Below, piece by piece: positions 34,026 to 44,183 of a stretch of DNA of 64,000 nucleotides. Below the pieces are notes generated by a model. That model saw only the letters and a list, made by a program, of their open reading frames with translations. It did not search any database and was not told where the DNA came from. The DNA is from Siphonodentalium dalli (lineage: Eukaryota; Mollusca; Scaphopoda; Gadilida; Siphonodentaliidae), in assembly GCA_032622095.1 (NCBI GenBank), contig CP136069.1:69711319-69775318 (forward strand), read 5' to 3'. The first letter of the stretch is position 1. The number at the start of each line of letters is the position of its first letter. A program made the position numbers and the translations under genes.

Positions 34026-34486
34026 GAACTATACCTTTCTACGAGCATTATATGCGCCAGAAAGACGCACTGAAGAAATCAATAATACAACTTGGAATAT
34101 ACGATGTCCCAATAAATAAAACAGCCATTTACACGGCATGGAACAGAAAAGAGCGTTCCGTGTAGAAATAAAATGAGTCTGTTTCACTTCTGTGCGAAAA
34201 AATGAAAACAGCTGGAAAATTGCGAGTATTTCTCATGCAGAGCATATGCAGTCAATATTTCGTGTATTTGTCAGTCTGTCGTAAACCTCCTTCTAAATTA
34301 CGTAGACAATATTTGAAAGCTCGAATGGGCCATCCCCGTTTAAAGACATATTATGTACTTGTTCGGGTGCGTGAAATTGATAAGTTAGTATTCAGGCGCT
34401 ATGACAACTGGAGGAATGTAACATTCTACTAACATCGTCGAAAATTTGATGTAAATCGACCGTAGTATACCACTCCATAGAAAACA

Positions 34487-34760
34487 TTGTCAGAACTACG
34501 CTCAATTGTAAATATTTTCGATTCGGGACGCATCTATCGGCGACAAACTAACGAAAATGATTTTGCCATCGAGAGTCACTGAATTTATTTAATATATAAG
34601 AATGACGGTGTGTGTTGTCAATTTGGATATACTATTTGTAAAAAATAATACTTTGAACAAGGTTATTCTCCATTTCTATTTGATCAACATATACCGGAGT
34701 GTTTCATACCGGAATGCGTCCCGAATCGAGTAAATATTTACAATTGAGCGTAGTTCTGTA
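34487..34760. repeat. Inverted-repeat element with about 45-bp arms
   Basis: CAGAACTACGCTCAATTGTA...TTCGATTCGGGACGCAT on the left pairs with ATGCGTCCCGAATCGA...ACAATTGAGCGTAGTTCTG on the right. About 180 bp lies between the arms, with no gene. The adjacent sequence at 34757-34805 (TTCCGCTATAAACTGGGGAC, TCGTTGTAGATCCTCTATAT) recurs inverted at 35918-35960. Confidence 0.7.
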
Positions 34761-35313
34761 AATTCCGCTATAAACTGGGGACTCGTTGTAGATCCTCTAT
34801 ATATATGTGGAAACTGGAAAGGATTATATAATGCATGAATTATCAAAGACAATTGTAGTCTCGCGGTAGCTACCGATTCACTTATGCGCGTACCAATACA
34901 CGACTTTAATAAACACAAATTAAAGTCGATTGTTAAAATAAGAAACATTAGCAATGATCTATTAGCAAGGTTCAGTCACACGTACGTACGTGTAACTTGT
35001 AACGTGTGTCATTGCCAACGGCAGACACCTGACTCACGTAACCATTCCACCTACACGTACATATAATCAAACAGTTCAGAAGATTTGTGTCAAACGTGCA
35101 GCATCACGAAAACAAAATTGAATAATTACCGAATGGCGTGGTCTTTTCCAACGAGCCAATTAATGACATGTTCACACGCAGCTGCAAGAAAATATCAGGT
35201 ACAATTGTGTCCTGATGCTTTATTGCTGCATAAGATTATTTATTATGTCAGCTCTTGCGATTAGCCAATCAGCGTCGATAAATAATGACGGTATATGAAC
35301 CCATATTAGGTCA

Positions 35314-35700
35314 GTGACCCCATATGAAATCAATATTGGGTGCTTATCCACCATCTTGATTTCAGAAGTTGTGTCGCCTCGGGAATATGTTTGGTGTGTT
35401 TTGGCGCCAAGAAAAAAAAATGTTGAAATGTATTATCGAATTTGGGGTGGATTGAAGCACCAAATCCCTGTCGCCATGTGCTGCTCTCAGGTAAAACATT
35501 CTAATGACACATGCAGTGGTCACGTTATTTGGAAATTGGTACACACCTATGTTATAATTCACTGGTACATGCATATAACTGTGGGGAATCACATGGTTTC
35601 GAGGTTGGTGAGTAACACGATTTCAAAATGTCCAAACACACATGCATAAACATAATATAAGAGGAACGGACACAACACAGAATTTTGACTGTTGTGAGCA
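35314..35700. other. Non-genic stretch
   Basis: Plus- and minus-strand frames of 76 to 140 codons overlap here, but they show no domain, no splice context and no codon bias that stands out. I treat the region as non-coding. Confidence 0.4.
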
Positions 35701-35704
35701 TATG

Positions 35705-35830
35705 CTAGTTTTCTATAACATTCTGACCAAAGTTGCCAGTTAGAGGTTCGTGGAATACACCAGTCCATACATCTAGGACAATCCGTAGACCGACTGACAA
35801 CTTTGGTCAGAATGTTATAGAAAACAACTG
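35705..35830. repeat. Stem-loop with 28-bp arms
   Basis: GTTTTCTATAACATTCTGAC plus CAAAGTTG pairs with CAACTTTGG plus TCAGAATGTTATAGAAAAC. The arms are almost perfect and the loop is about 70 bp. No other copy was noticed in the window. Confidence 0.75.
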
Positions 35831-35917
35831 TGAGTTTGGACACAAATGAGGTATCATCTTGTTTGAAAAAATTATAGTATAGCATATATGCTCGTAACTG
35901 CCAACATACTATGTAAT

Positions 35918-36070
35918 ATATAGAGGATCTACAACGAGTCCCCAATTTATAGCGGAATTTACAAAACGAGTACAGTAAATTAGGTCTGGATCGAGCCTTT
36001 GGCGAGGTCAAGACCTAATTTACTGGACGATTTTTGTAAATTCCGCTATAAACTGGGGACGAGTTTTAGA
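35918..36070. repeat. Palindromic element with AACTGGGGAC arms
   Basis: ACGAGTCCCCAATTTATAGC...GGAATTTACAAAA pairs with TTTTGTAAATTCC...GCTATAAACTGGGGACGAG. Inside is a second stem, AGTAAATTAGGTCT / AGACCTAATTTACT. One arm recurs at 34757-34805. Confidence 0.7.
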
Positions 36071-36226
36071 TTATATTTTTACATGATCCAAGACCTCCAA
36101 ATCCTTATCCCAGTTTATCACTTTTTTCCTTTGTTTCTGGTGGCGTTTGCGATAGCCTCGGCCATTTTGAATGCGTGATACTCATGAACTAGAATCTCCC
36201 CACCGTGGCATCTAGTGGTGACAAAA

Positions 36227-36550
36227 GGTCGCCTCGCATATATAAGAGAATGCATTGGCCCAACAATTTTTTTTACAATTTTAATAATTTTTTCTTGTAT
36301 TCTTTAACAATTTTATAATTTCATCCATATATCTATATGCTTCTATATATGTGTGGGGCTCCCTGCAGGGTAATGGATGTTTTTTATTTTATGTCCTAAA
36401 AATTGTCAGAAACATTTATTTAAAAAAAAAAGATAAAAAATTGTTAGGCCAATGCATTCTCTTATATATGCGAGGCGACCCATGGTCGACTCGTATATAT
36501 AAGAGAATGCATTGGCACAGGGTAAAAAAATCCCGACTTACGACTGGCAA
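36227..36550. mobile_element. Truncated MITE with one and a half stem-loop modules
   Basis: It is related to 25282-25734. The left hairpin is reduced to its right half (36227-36260). The central CCCTGCAGGG and GGATGTTTTTTATTTTA phrases are kept, and a full inverted module lies at 36448-36516. The right end reaches AAAAAATCCCGACTTACGAC and then stops before the CCCGCCATATC terminus. Confidence 0.65.
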
Positions 36551-36689
36551 ATCGAATTACCCCACCCCATTGAGACCCTATATGAAGTTTTCTAGAATTG
36601 TGTATTTGGTTTGTTGTGCTGTGGTGCATCACGTTACAAAACATACAAGAGTGTAGCGACATGGGACCCCCCTCCGCAAACTATGGCCA

Positions 36690-36960
36690 ATTTGCCCAAA
36701 CATTTGGAAATTTCATACCTGACACAATATCAGTTGGAAATTTCACACCAACAGTAGGTTGAAATTGTTCTGGTGGTCTCATTTTCTAACCAGTAATTCA
36801 AAGCCGAGGGGGGGGGGGTCCCGGTGCAAATTGAATTATCATATATTGGGAGTTTGGTCTGGTTCAAGAGGAGGGGTGCAATTGGAAATCCCACATAGAC
36901 ATCCGCCGTCAACGAAAATCCCATAGCTAGCTACGTCCATACACACATATCCATATAATA
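36690..36960 (+). repeat. GGAAATTTC-rich dispersed repeat, third copy
   Basis: It shows the same ordered phrases as 17570-17840 and 18440-18775 (CAGTTGGAAATTTC, GTTGAAATTGTTC, CTAACCAGTAATT, GGTGCAAATTG, GGGTGCAATTGG, GCTAGCTACGTCC). A run of G lies at 36809-36818. Confidence 0.6.
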
Positions 36961-38320
36961 CTTCAGGGATTATTTCAACCGATATAAAATGTATTTCCGA
37001 AGTCGGTTGTTGAAATAACCCGAGTGCAAGAACGGTTATGAACATATCCCTCAATAAGTCACATTGGGTGTAGCTGACATTTTCTTGCTCGTCATGTGAA
37101 CGTGCCTTGTGTTTTATCTATTACACAAGAAATGAGAGTTATTATTAGTCAACAGTTTTCATTGATAAAGACTATCTAATCATTCAGCCATTTTTAACGG
37201 TATGTGTCTATGGTATATATCACTATTTTAAAGGTGTATATGGTATCACAATTTTAAAGGTGTCTATGGTATCACTATTTTTAAAGATGTAATCAGTGTT
37301 CCATGCGAATTTTTATGAAACCTATATTACTTTAGTACACAGTTGTTGGAAGTTTTTTTTATAAAAATCAGATGATAAAATACACATGCACTTTAATACA
37401 TCGGCACTTTAATACACCGGCACTTTAATAATAATATAGTCTATATTTTATTATTGAAGTGATGGTATGTCTATTTGTCGTTGGATTTTGATAATGATTT
37501 CCAACAACTGTGCTTTAGTAATATGTAAACATCCGTACGGTCATGATTTCCAACAACTGTGCTTTAGTAATATGTAAACATCCGTACGGTCATGCATAAG
37601 CGTAAAGCTATGGTCCAATTAAGAGTATAGTTCGTAGCAGAAAAAACTTTCCAGAACGTTTAGTGTTATTTGAACATGATTTTGGCCCTGCAATCAATTA
37701 TGGGTGTTTCCTTCCAGAACGTTTAGTGTTTTTGAATAGGCCTACATGTATATAAAATATTTGCAAAAAATAGGCCCCTTGGTGGGACTGAAGGGTAAGC
37801 AAGCGGCCCAACACCCGTGATAAAACCATACAGCACCCGTGCATTTAACATCATATTTTGGGGTCAGTGTTCTCTCAGACTATACTCATTCTGAAAATTA
37901 TCCAACTTTTGATTTAGAATATAGACAGGCAATGAAACCAAAATTATTTGGCAACCTGGAATGGATTTTGGGCTGGGGGAATATTTGTGCTTTTATTAAT
38001 AGCCAAATTAGTATTTTAACATGAGTTGGACTCTGTATCTCTGCATGTACATGTATAGGTGCTTCATTCCAGCACTTTTAGTGTTTTTAAATATAGGCCA
38101 CCATCTATATAAAAATTTCCCAAACGTTTGGACTTCATTTGGGATTTAACGGTAAGGCCCAACACACATACTGTATGTTTTTATCATGGGTGCTGTAGGT
38201 GGTGACCTTTAAATCTCAATCAGGAACAAAACTTTTATATAGACCTATCCGAAACACTACCATTGAAATGGCATTGATGGAAGTAAATAACTATAATGGG
38301 GTACTGGGCCAAATTCTGTG
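36961..38320 (+). repeat. Non-genic stretch with short tandem duplications
   Basis: A 49-bp unit (ATGATTTCCAACAACTGTGC...CATCCGTACGGTC) occurs twice in perfect tandem at 37494-37592. GGCACTTTAATACA-like units occur three times near 37390-37430. TCACTATTTTAAAGGTGT-like units repeat near 37215-37290. TTCCAGAACGTTTAGTGTT recurs at about 37650, 37710 and 38065. No gene was seen. Confidence 0.6.
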
Positions 38321-38321
38321 T

Positions 38322-38480
38322 CGATCGGGTCGGGTTGTTACTGGGTCGGTTGTCCCGGGCCGATCGAGTCTGGTTGTTCCTGGGTCGGGTGTCCCGGGCC
38401 GATCGAGTCGGGTTGTTCCTGAGTCGGGTGTCACGGGCTGATCGAGTCGGTTTGTTCCTGGGTCGGGTTGTCTTGATTCG
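38322..38480 (+). repeat. GC-rich 39-bp minisatellite
   Basis: Units beginning GATCGAGTCGGGTTGTTCCT and continuing with GGGTCGGGTGTCCCGGGCC start at 38323, 38362, 38401 and 38440, a 39-bp period. This is the most GC-rich block in the window. Because 39 is a multiple of three, repetitive frames stay open on both strands (for example LFLGRVSRADRVG), but there is no sign of a real gene. Confidence 0.85.
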
Positions 38481-38639
38481 GGTGGTCCGGTTCCCGCATA
38501 ACTACCGAAAACGGGATGTGTCACCAAACCGCATTAAAGTGACACTATATATGGTAACCGGTTCGCGGACTCTCAGTACAACTGGGTGCATCTCAGTGCA
38601 CTATATGTATACACTAAGTCTGCAGGGACGTGGTGACAG

Positions 38640-39020
38640 GGATTAGAAATTACACCAAAAATAGTTTGAAATTGTTCTCATAATTTTATTTCCCATCCAT
38701 ATTTAGTGTGAAGTTGGTTGCTTTCAGATCAAAGTACAAAATATTTCCTAATTTTCGGTTAAAGTGTTTGACTAAATTGGCCGTTAGTTTGAAAATTTCC
38801 AATCGTAAGAGGGTGTTCGATTTAAAATTCCAACAATTGGATACAGTTTGAGGTTCCAGTTAGAAATTTCCAATCTAAGGGGGTGCGAATGGAATTTCCC
38901 TCAGATGGGAATGAATTAGTCTGGTTCAACAGGGGCTCCATTGGAAATTTCATATAGGACACCCCCAATGGAGACTGTACATGCATGTCCCTGCAAGTAT
39001 GTGTGTGCATGGACAGGTGC
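38640..39020 (+). repeat. GGAAATTTC-rich dispersed repeat, fourth copy
   Basis: Phrases AGTTTGAAATTGTTCTCATA, CCAGTTAGAAATTTCC, AAGGGGGTGCGAATGG, TTCCCTCAGATGGGAATG, GGTTCAACAGGGGCTCCATTG and CATGTCCCTGCA match the other copies in order. It ends close to the next inverted-repeat element. Confidence 0.55.
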
Positions 39021-39022
39021 AC

Positions 39023-39214
39023 AGGGGCGTGTCGTTACAAATGAGTAAAAAATACAAATAAAAATGAAAAACGAGCGCGATATTTTAACAAATCATAGCT
39101 ATTAATCTACATATATGATATCAACAGCGATGCCTTTGTTAAAGTGGCGCGCTCGTTTTTAAATTGATGTTTTTTTTATTTGTAATTTTACACGTTTTAT
39201 AACGACACGCCCCT
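39023..39214. mobile_element. 192-bp MITE with AGGGGCGTGTCGTTA termini
   Basis: AGGGGCGTGTCGTTA and TAACGACACGCCCCT are perfect 15-bp inverted termini. ACAAATAAAAA / TTTTTTTATTTGT and AAAACGAGCGCG / CGCGCTCGTTTT pair further inside, so nearly the whole element folds. No clear target duplication was seen. Confidence 0.7.
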
Positions 39215-39529
39215 ACGACCAAGTCCGGCAGGTGATATATTTTGGCATGCAGGGACGTGACTATAGAGGACCTAAGGTGATGGGGGATGTTCAACGTACA
39301 ATAAGCTACTGCACGACTACTTGAACCATGCCAAAATTGTCGAGCCCGAATAATTCTATTCTATCTCCATTGGGTCTGAAATTTGCAACTGGTACCTGAA
39401 GTTTGCCAACTTTTGGAAATTTTCAACCTAATGCATATATGGTTGGAAAATTGGTTTCTGTTGGCGGTATTCAGCTTAGAATCTTCAACTGCAGCTCCGC
39501 CTAACCCTTTCGTGGCGGGAGCTTACTGA

Positions 39530-39830
39530 TTTTGTACGAAAACCCTGTGCCATTGCATTCTCTTATATATGAGAGTCGACCATAGGTCGCCTCGCATATA
39601 TAGGAGAATGCATTGGCCTAACAAATGTTATATTATTTGTTATAATTGTTAAAAAATGTAAGAACAAATGAAAAAAATGATAACAAATGATAAAGAATGT
39701 AAGAAAAATGATAACAAATGATAAAATTGTTCTAGAATGTAAGAAAAAATGATAATTTTTTTTTTAATTGTTAAAGAATGTAAGAACAAATAATAAAAAT
39801 TGTTAGGCCAATGCATTCTCTTTTTTGCAA
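39530..39830. repeat. Hairpin module pair, decayed
   Basis: A full stem-loop module lies at 39550-39618, in the orientation with GTCGACCATAGGTCGCC in the loop. After AT-rich DNA with repeated AATGTAAGAA(C)AAA(T) phrases, half of an inverted module (GGCCAATGCATTCTC) is left at 39807-39822. The flank AACCCTTTCGTGGCGGGAGC resembles the outer part of the single-hairpin element type. Confidence 0.6.
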
Positions 39831-40335
39831 TTGGTATAGTATACCTCAAGTTTTCAAACTGATGGACCTATATGTTGGAAGTTGTCAACCAAACTACAAG
39901 GCAGAGTTGTGTCCCCTCGCCGCGCTGGACTGAACACTGCCATCACGTATATATAGAATGTAAGGAAATCTTACATGTTTATTTAAGAATTGTATCAGTT
40001 ACAATTCGTTCTGGATTATTCTGAAGTTCTAAACGTTTCATTTGGAAATTGACCAGATAATTTCAGAATGAATAGTTACCGACAAAAAGTGTAAATAACA
40101 ATTTTGTTTTAATTGTTCGCTTCACGGGTGAGTTAGATTTTTTTCAATATATAAACCTAGCTCTCTGCTGTCTTCATCAACATGTAGTTATTATAACAAT
40201 AGATAAGTGGAAATATATTTATTAGCAGAACAATCTTGGCGATAAATCTCATTACATTATTACAAGGGTCAATGGCACTGTAGCTCAACTTGGAGAGGGG
40301 ATACTGTTATACATTACAGTCAATAGATCGATAGA

Positions 40336-40337
<2 letters not shown>

Positions 40338-40379
<42 letters not shown>
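40338..40379 (+). repeat. (AT)n microsatellite
   Basis: About 40 bp of alternating AT directly abut the CTAGCCGATGAGC end of the next element. Insertion next to AT-rich DNA is common for Helitron-type elements. Confidence 0.9.
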
Positions 40380-40380
<1 letters not shown>

Positions 40381-41195
40381 TAGCCGATGAGCCCGACGTT
40401 GTCCGGGCTATTCAAAAACCAAATTTCAAGTCGATAGCTCCACCCGTTTCCGAGATCTGGTCTGCGCATGCGCGAAGCTGGCGTCGCACGGGCTCGGCGA
40501 CCCGATAAAATTCGTATCCGGGGCAAGATACATTCACATAGCAAATTTCAAGTCGATAGCTCCACCCGTTTCCGATATCTCGTCTGCGCATGCGCGAAGC
40601 TGACATCGCACGGGCTCGGCGACCCGATACAATTCGTATCCGGGGCAAGATACATTCACATACTAAATTTCAAGTCGATAGCTCTACCCGTTTCCGAGAT
40701 CTCGTCTGCGCATGCGCGAAGCTGGCGTCGCACGGGCTCGGCGACCCGATAAAATTCGTATCCGGGGCAAGATACATTCACATAGCAAATTTCAAGTCGA
40801 TAGCTCCACCCGTTTCCGATATCTCGTCTGCGCATGCGCGAAGCTGACATCGCACGGGCTCGGCGACCCGATACAATTCGTATCCGGGGCAAGATACATT
40901 CACATACTAAATTTCAAGTCGATAGCTCTACCCGTTTCCGAGATCTGGTCTGCGCATGCGCGAAGCTGGCGTCGCACGGGCTCGGCGACCCGATAAAATT
41001 CGTATCCGGGGCAAGATACATTCACATACCAAATTTCAAGTCGATAGCTCCACCCGTTTCCGAGAACTCGTCTGCGCATGCGCGAAGCTGGCGTCGCACG
41101 GGCTCGGCGACCCGATAAAATTCGTATCCGGGGCAAGATACATTCACATAGCAAATTCCGAGATCTCGTCTGCGCATGCGCTGCACGGTTTTACA
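40380..41195 (-). mobile_element. Reverse-oriented HINE (pearl-like) element with expanded 122-bp core
   Basis: Read on the minus strand it ends in GCCCGGACAACGTCGGGC, TCATCGG and CTAG, the same 3' end as the element at 20022-20518. The core is repeated about 6.5 times at an exact 122-bp spacing, visible from the recurring CTGCGCATGCGCGAAGCTG at 40464, 40586, 40708, 40830, 40952 and 41074. Units alternate between GCTGGCGTCGCAC and GCTGACATCGCAC types, so a 244-bp pair is itself duplicated. The other terminus, with the microsatellite, is missing. Confidence 0.75.
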
Positions 41196-41995
41196 ACAAA
41201 TTAAACAAAAATAAATGTCACCCATCTCGAGGACACAACATTGACCCGTATGAAGTTTTGTGACGATCGGATGAGGGATGTGGCCTGTTGGGTGTGTCAA
41301 AGGATTTAGTCACGCAAAGAATATAATCAAGATGGCTGCCGGCGGGCATGTTTTTCCATCGAAAATCATTCAAATTCAATAACTCCAATCTAGAGGTAAT
41401 CCGAAACATTCCTGTAAATTTTCAAAATATTTCACCCAATAATTGTGGGCTCCAGGGTATGCCGATGAACTCAAATGTGAAATCCACATCCATGTTTTTT
41501 TAACAGAATTCAGAAAAAAATGTTAAACTCCCATCTATATATTTCCGATTATCCATATAATTATGCAGTTTGGTGACGATCGGATGAGGAATGTAGCCTG
41601 AATGGTATGCCAAAGTATTTTTTCATGCAAAGAGTTTTATGTTTATCATGGAATACCATTCAAAGTTAATAGCTCCCATCTAGAGGTGATCCCAACCATG
41701 CCTGAATATTTTCAAAGCATTTCGTCTATAAGTGTGGGGCTGCAGGTTTGTCGATGGGCTCAAATGTGAAATTCAAGATGGCCACTGGCGGCCATGTTTT
41801 TAGCAGAATTCGGAAAAATTGTAACCTAGTTGGAGTTTGGTGAAGATTTGATGAGGGATGTAGCTAGTCTGCATGTAGGGTGTGCAAAAGGAATTTGTTG
41901 ACGGACCCACGGACGACGACGACGACGACGACGACGAAAACCGACCCTTGGCAATAGCTCGAACTTGACTTTGTCAAGTTGAGCTACAATGGTGT
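41196..41995 (+). repeat. Second tandem-core repeat with (GAC)n and terminal hairpin
   Basis: Two full units and part of a third, each about 330 bp, share GTGACGATCGGATGAGG.ATGT, TCTAGAGGT.ATCC, TTTTCAAA..ATTTC, GGGCTCAAATGTGAAAT and GGC.GGC.ATGTTTTT. The array ends in CGGACCCACGGA and a (CGA)n run at 41913-41938. A hairpin follows, AGCTCGAACTTGAC TTT GTCAAGTTGAGCT. The architecture (tandem units, tri- or tetranucleotide run, terminal hairpin) parallels the HINE elements. Confidence 0.6.
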
Positions 41996-42720
41996 ATCTG
42001 TAAGTTACCCAAAACTTTATGTTCTGATTCAGGGGTGCAATATAATAATTTTCACTCAAAGAGATTGTGTCATTCATTATATGAAGAAAAAATGTCATGG
42101 TTTACGTGACTTGACAGAAAATTTGGTTTAAAAAACCCACCAGTGATACATGTATGTATGCACATTTGTTTCATTTGATAATTAATCTTTTAAAGGTGCA
42201 TTCATATTTCAAGATCTCAAGCTAACAAATCTAATTTAACATAGTTTTCTGCTTTGTTTACAATTTTGAAAACAAAAATATGACATGTAAACTGGACGAA
42301 TAAATACAAAAGAATATCATTTTGTTATTGAAAAAAAAACAAAAACATATTTGTGGTGTCCCTCTTAAACACAAAGAAGCTGTATGAAATAAACGCAAAG
42401 AAAATTCAAAATTTCAGCATCTGTCCTGTAGCACTACTTGTTTCAAACATGTTACTTTATATAGAATATAAATAAAAAGTAAAATAGGTTTTGTAAACAA
42501 TTATCTGCAAATCCGAATACACCTTTAAGTGAAACACATTTAAGTAATAACACAATCATGTTTCACAATAATAATGCAAACGTGCCATCGGAACGAGTTT
42601 CATATACATACATGTTTTTGCTGTTAATAAAAAAAGTTGTCAGGAAAAGATAGGGCATCTTCAAACAATTTAATCTAAATCATAATCAATGAAAGCAGGA
42701 TCTGAAACATTATATGGAAC
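41996..42720. other. Non-genic AT-rich stretch
   Basis: No gene, repeat family or RNA was recognised here. Confidence 0.45.
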
Positions 42721-42734
42721 ATACATTTAAGTCA

Positions 42735-43955
42735 TCACTCGGTTTGACGGGTGTAGCCTTAGATTGGTTTAGGTCATATCTGAACGGCCGTACATTGAGT
42801 GTCACAGTGAACAACGTTCACTCGGATGTTTTTGCACGTACGGTGTGCAACAGGGATCCGTGCTCGGACCCATGCTCTATGTGATCTACTGGATTGAATT
42901 TTCACTTTTACGCGGATGATTCCCAACTCTACGTTCATTTCAACCTGGTTGTGGGATTCCAGCCAGAGAATCCATAGAGCACTGTGTATCCGATATTAAA
43001 ATCTGGATTACTGATAATTTCCTTAAGTTGAATCCTGACAAAACTGAACTGATATATATCGGGTTACCGCATCAGTTGCAGAAAGCAACTACCCACGATA
43101 GTGTGCTTGGATATAGTGTAGTCTCTAAGTCGACTATGGTCCGCAACCTGGGGTATATGATGGATGTCAATCTATCTTTGGGGGCGCATGTAATGCAAGT
43201 TTGCAGATTGGCATATTGTCACCTGAGAAATATCGGCAGGGTGCGAAATGTGGTCGACGAAGAGACGGCCAAACAACTCGTACATGCATTTGTCACAAGC
43301 CGTATAGACTACTGTAACTCACTTTTATTTGGTTGCAACACATACCTTATTCGGAAACTTCAGCTTGTACAAAACTGTGCTGGTAGGATTGTAACCAAAC
43401 AAAGAAATTTGATAACATCACTCCAATTCTAGCTAAATTACACTGGCTTCCCGTTGAGCCGAGGATCCATTTTAAGGTCTTGCTTTTCACTTATAAGTGT
43501 TCAAATAATCTGGCACCATCGTACTTGTCGGATCTCATTCAGCGCTATCCTTTTGTAAATATCACTCTGTATTTCTAAATATTCATTTGTAATCATGAGA
43601 ATAAAGTATCAATCAAAAGACCCCTCTGGTCCGCCAAAGCAAATCAACTTGTCTATAATCCTGGGGATCTTGTTACATGCGGCGATCGCGCTTTTTCTGT
43701 GGCTGGCCCAAAGCTATGGAATCTACTACCTGATCACTTAAGGATTCCACAAACCATAAATGATTTCAAATCAGCACTTAAAACCCACCTGTTTGAAGTG
43801 GCATTTGGTCTTCGGCCCACATTGCGTAAAGTGAAGAAATAGCCGCAGTTTATGTTGTATATTTGTATTGGGTTGTATATGTTTTATATGTATATTGTTA
43901 AGTCCGAGAGCACATTTGTGGAGTCGTGACTATGAACCTTATTATTATTATTATC
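42735..43955 (+). pseudogene. Decayed CR1/L2-like LINE, 3' part of ORF2 and tail
   Basis: Pieces in shifting frames read LTGVALDWFRSYLNGRTLSV, YGVQQGSVLGP, then a continuous frame from 43028 (LNPDKTELIYIG, VRNLGYMMD, LAYCHLRNIGRVRNV, LVHAFVTSRIDYCNSLLFG, LQLVQNCAGRIVT). After a frameshift near 43410 it reads LHWLPVEPRIHFKVLLFTYK and LAPSYLSDLI, then CGDRAFSVAGPKLWNLLP and TINDFKSALKTHLF. This order is the 3' half of the reverse transcriptase and the C-terminal region of the CR1/L2 LINE group. The YADD region (about 42900-42920) is frameshifted, and about 60 bp of unrelated sequence interrupts the frame near 43560-43620. The 3' tail is an (ATT)n run at about 43937-43953. It is inactive. Confidence 0.85.
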
Positions 43956-44115
43956 ATCTCGGAAATCCACTAACATATATATTTGAAACTTTAACTATAC
44001 ATTTATATTAGATATAAGTCATCTCGGAAATCATAAGCTACTAACATATATATTTGAAACTTTAAATATACATTTATCTTAGACATAAGCCATCATCTCA
44101 GAAATCATAAGCAAT
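43955..44115 (+). repeat. Tandem repeat of about 75 bp
   Basis: Two full units and part of a third share CATCTCGGAAATC.TAAGC..., CTAACATATATATTTGAAAC and TTTAA.TATACATTTAT.TTAGA.ATAAG. The array lies between the LINE tail and the Mieap-like gene. Confidence 0.75.
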
Positions 44116-44183
44116 TAGCATAATAGGTTCTGTAAACATTATTTATAAAATCGAATATGCATGTATTGTCATTCTAGAAACAG

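Noticed and set aside
34202-34432. 76-residue frame MKTAGKLRVF...
   Set aside because: It is basic and open but resembles nothing I know. It lies among inverted repeats and has no splice context.
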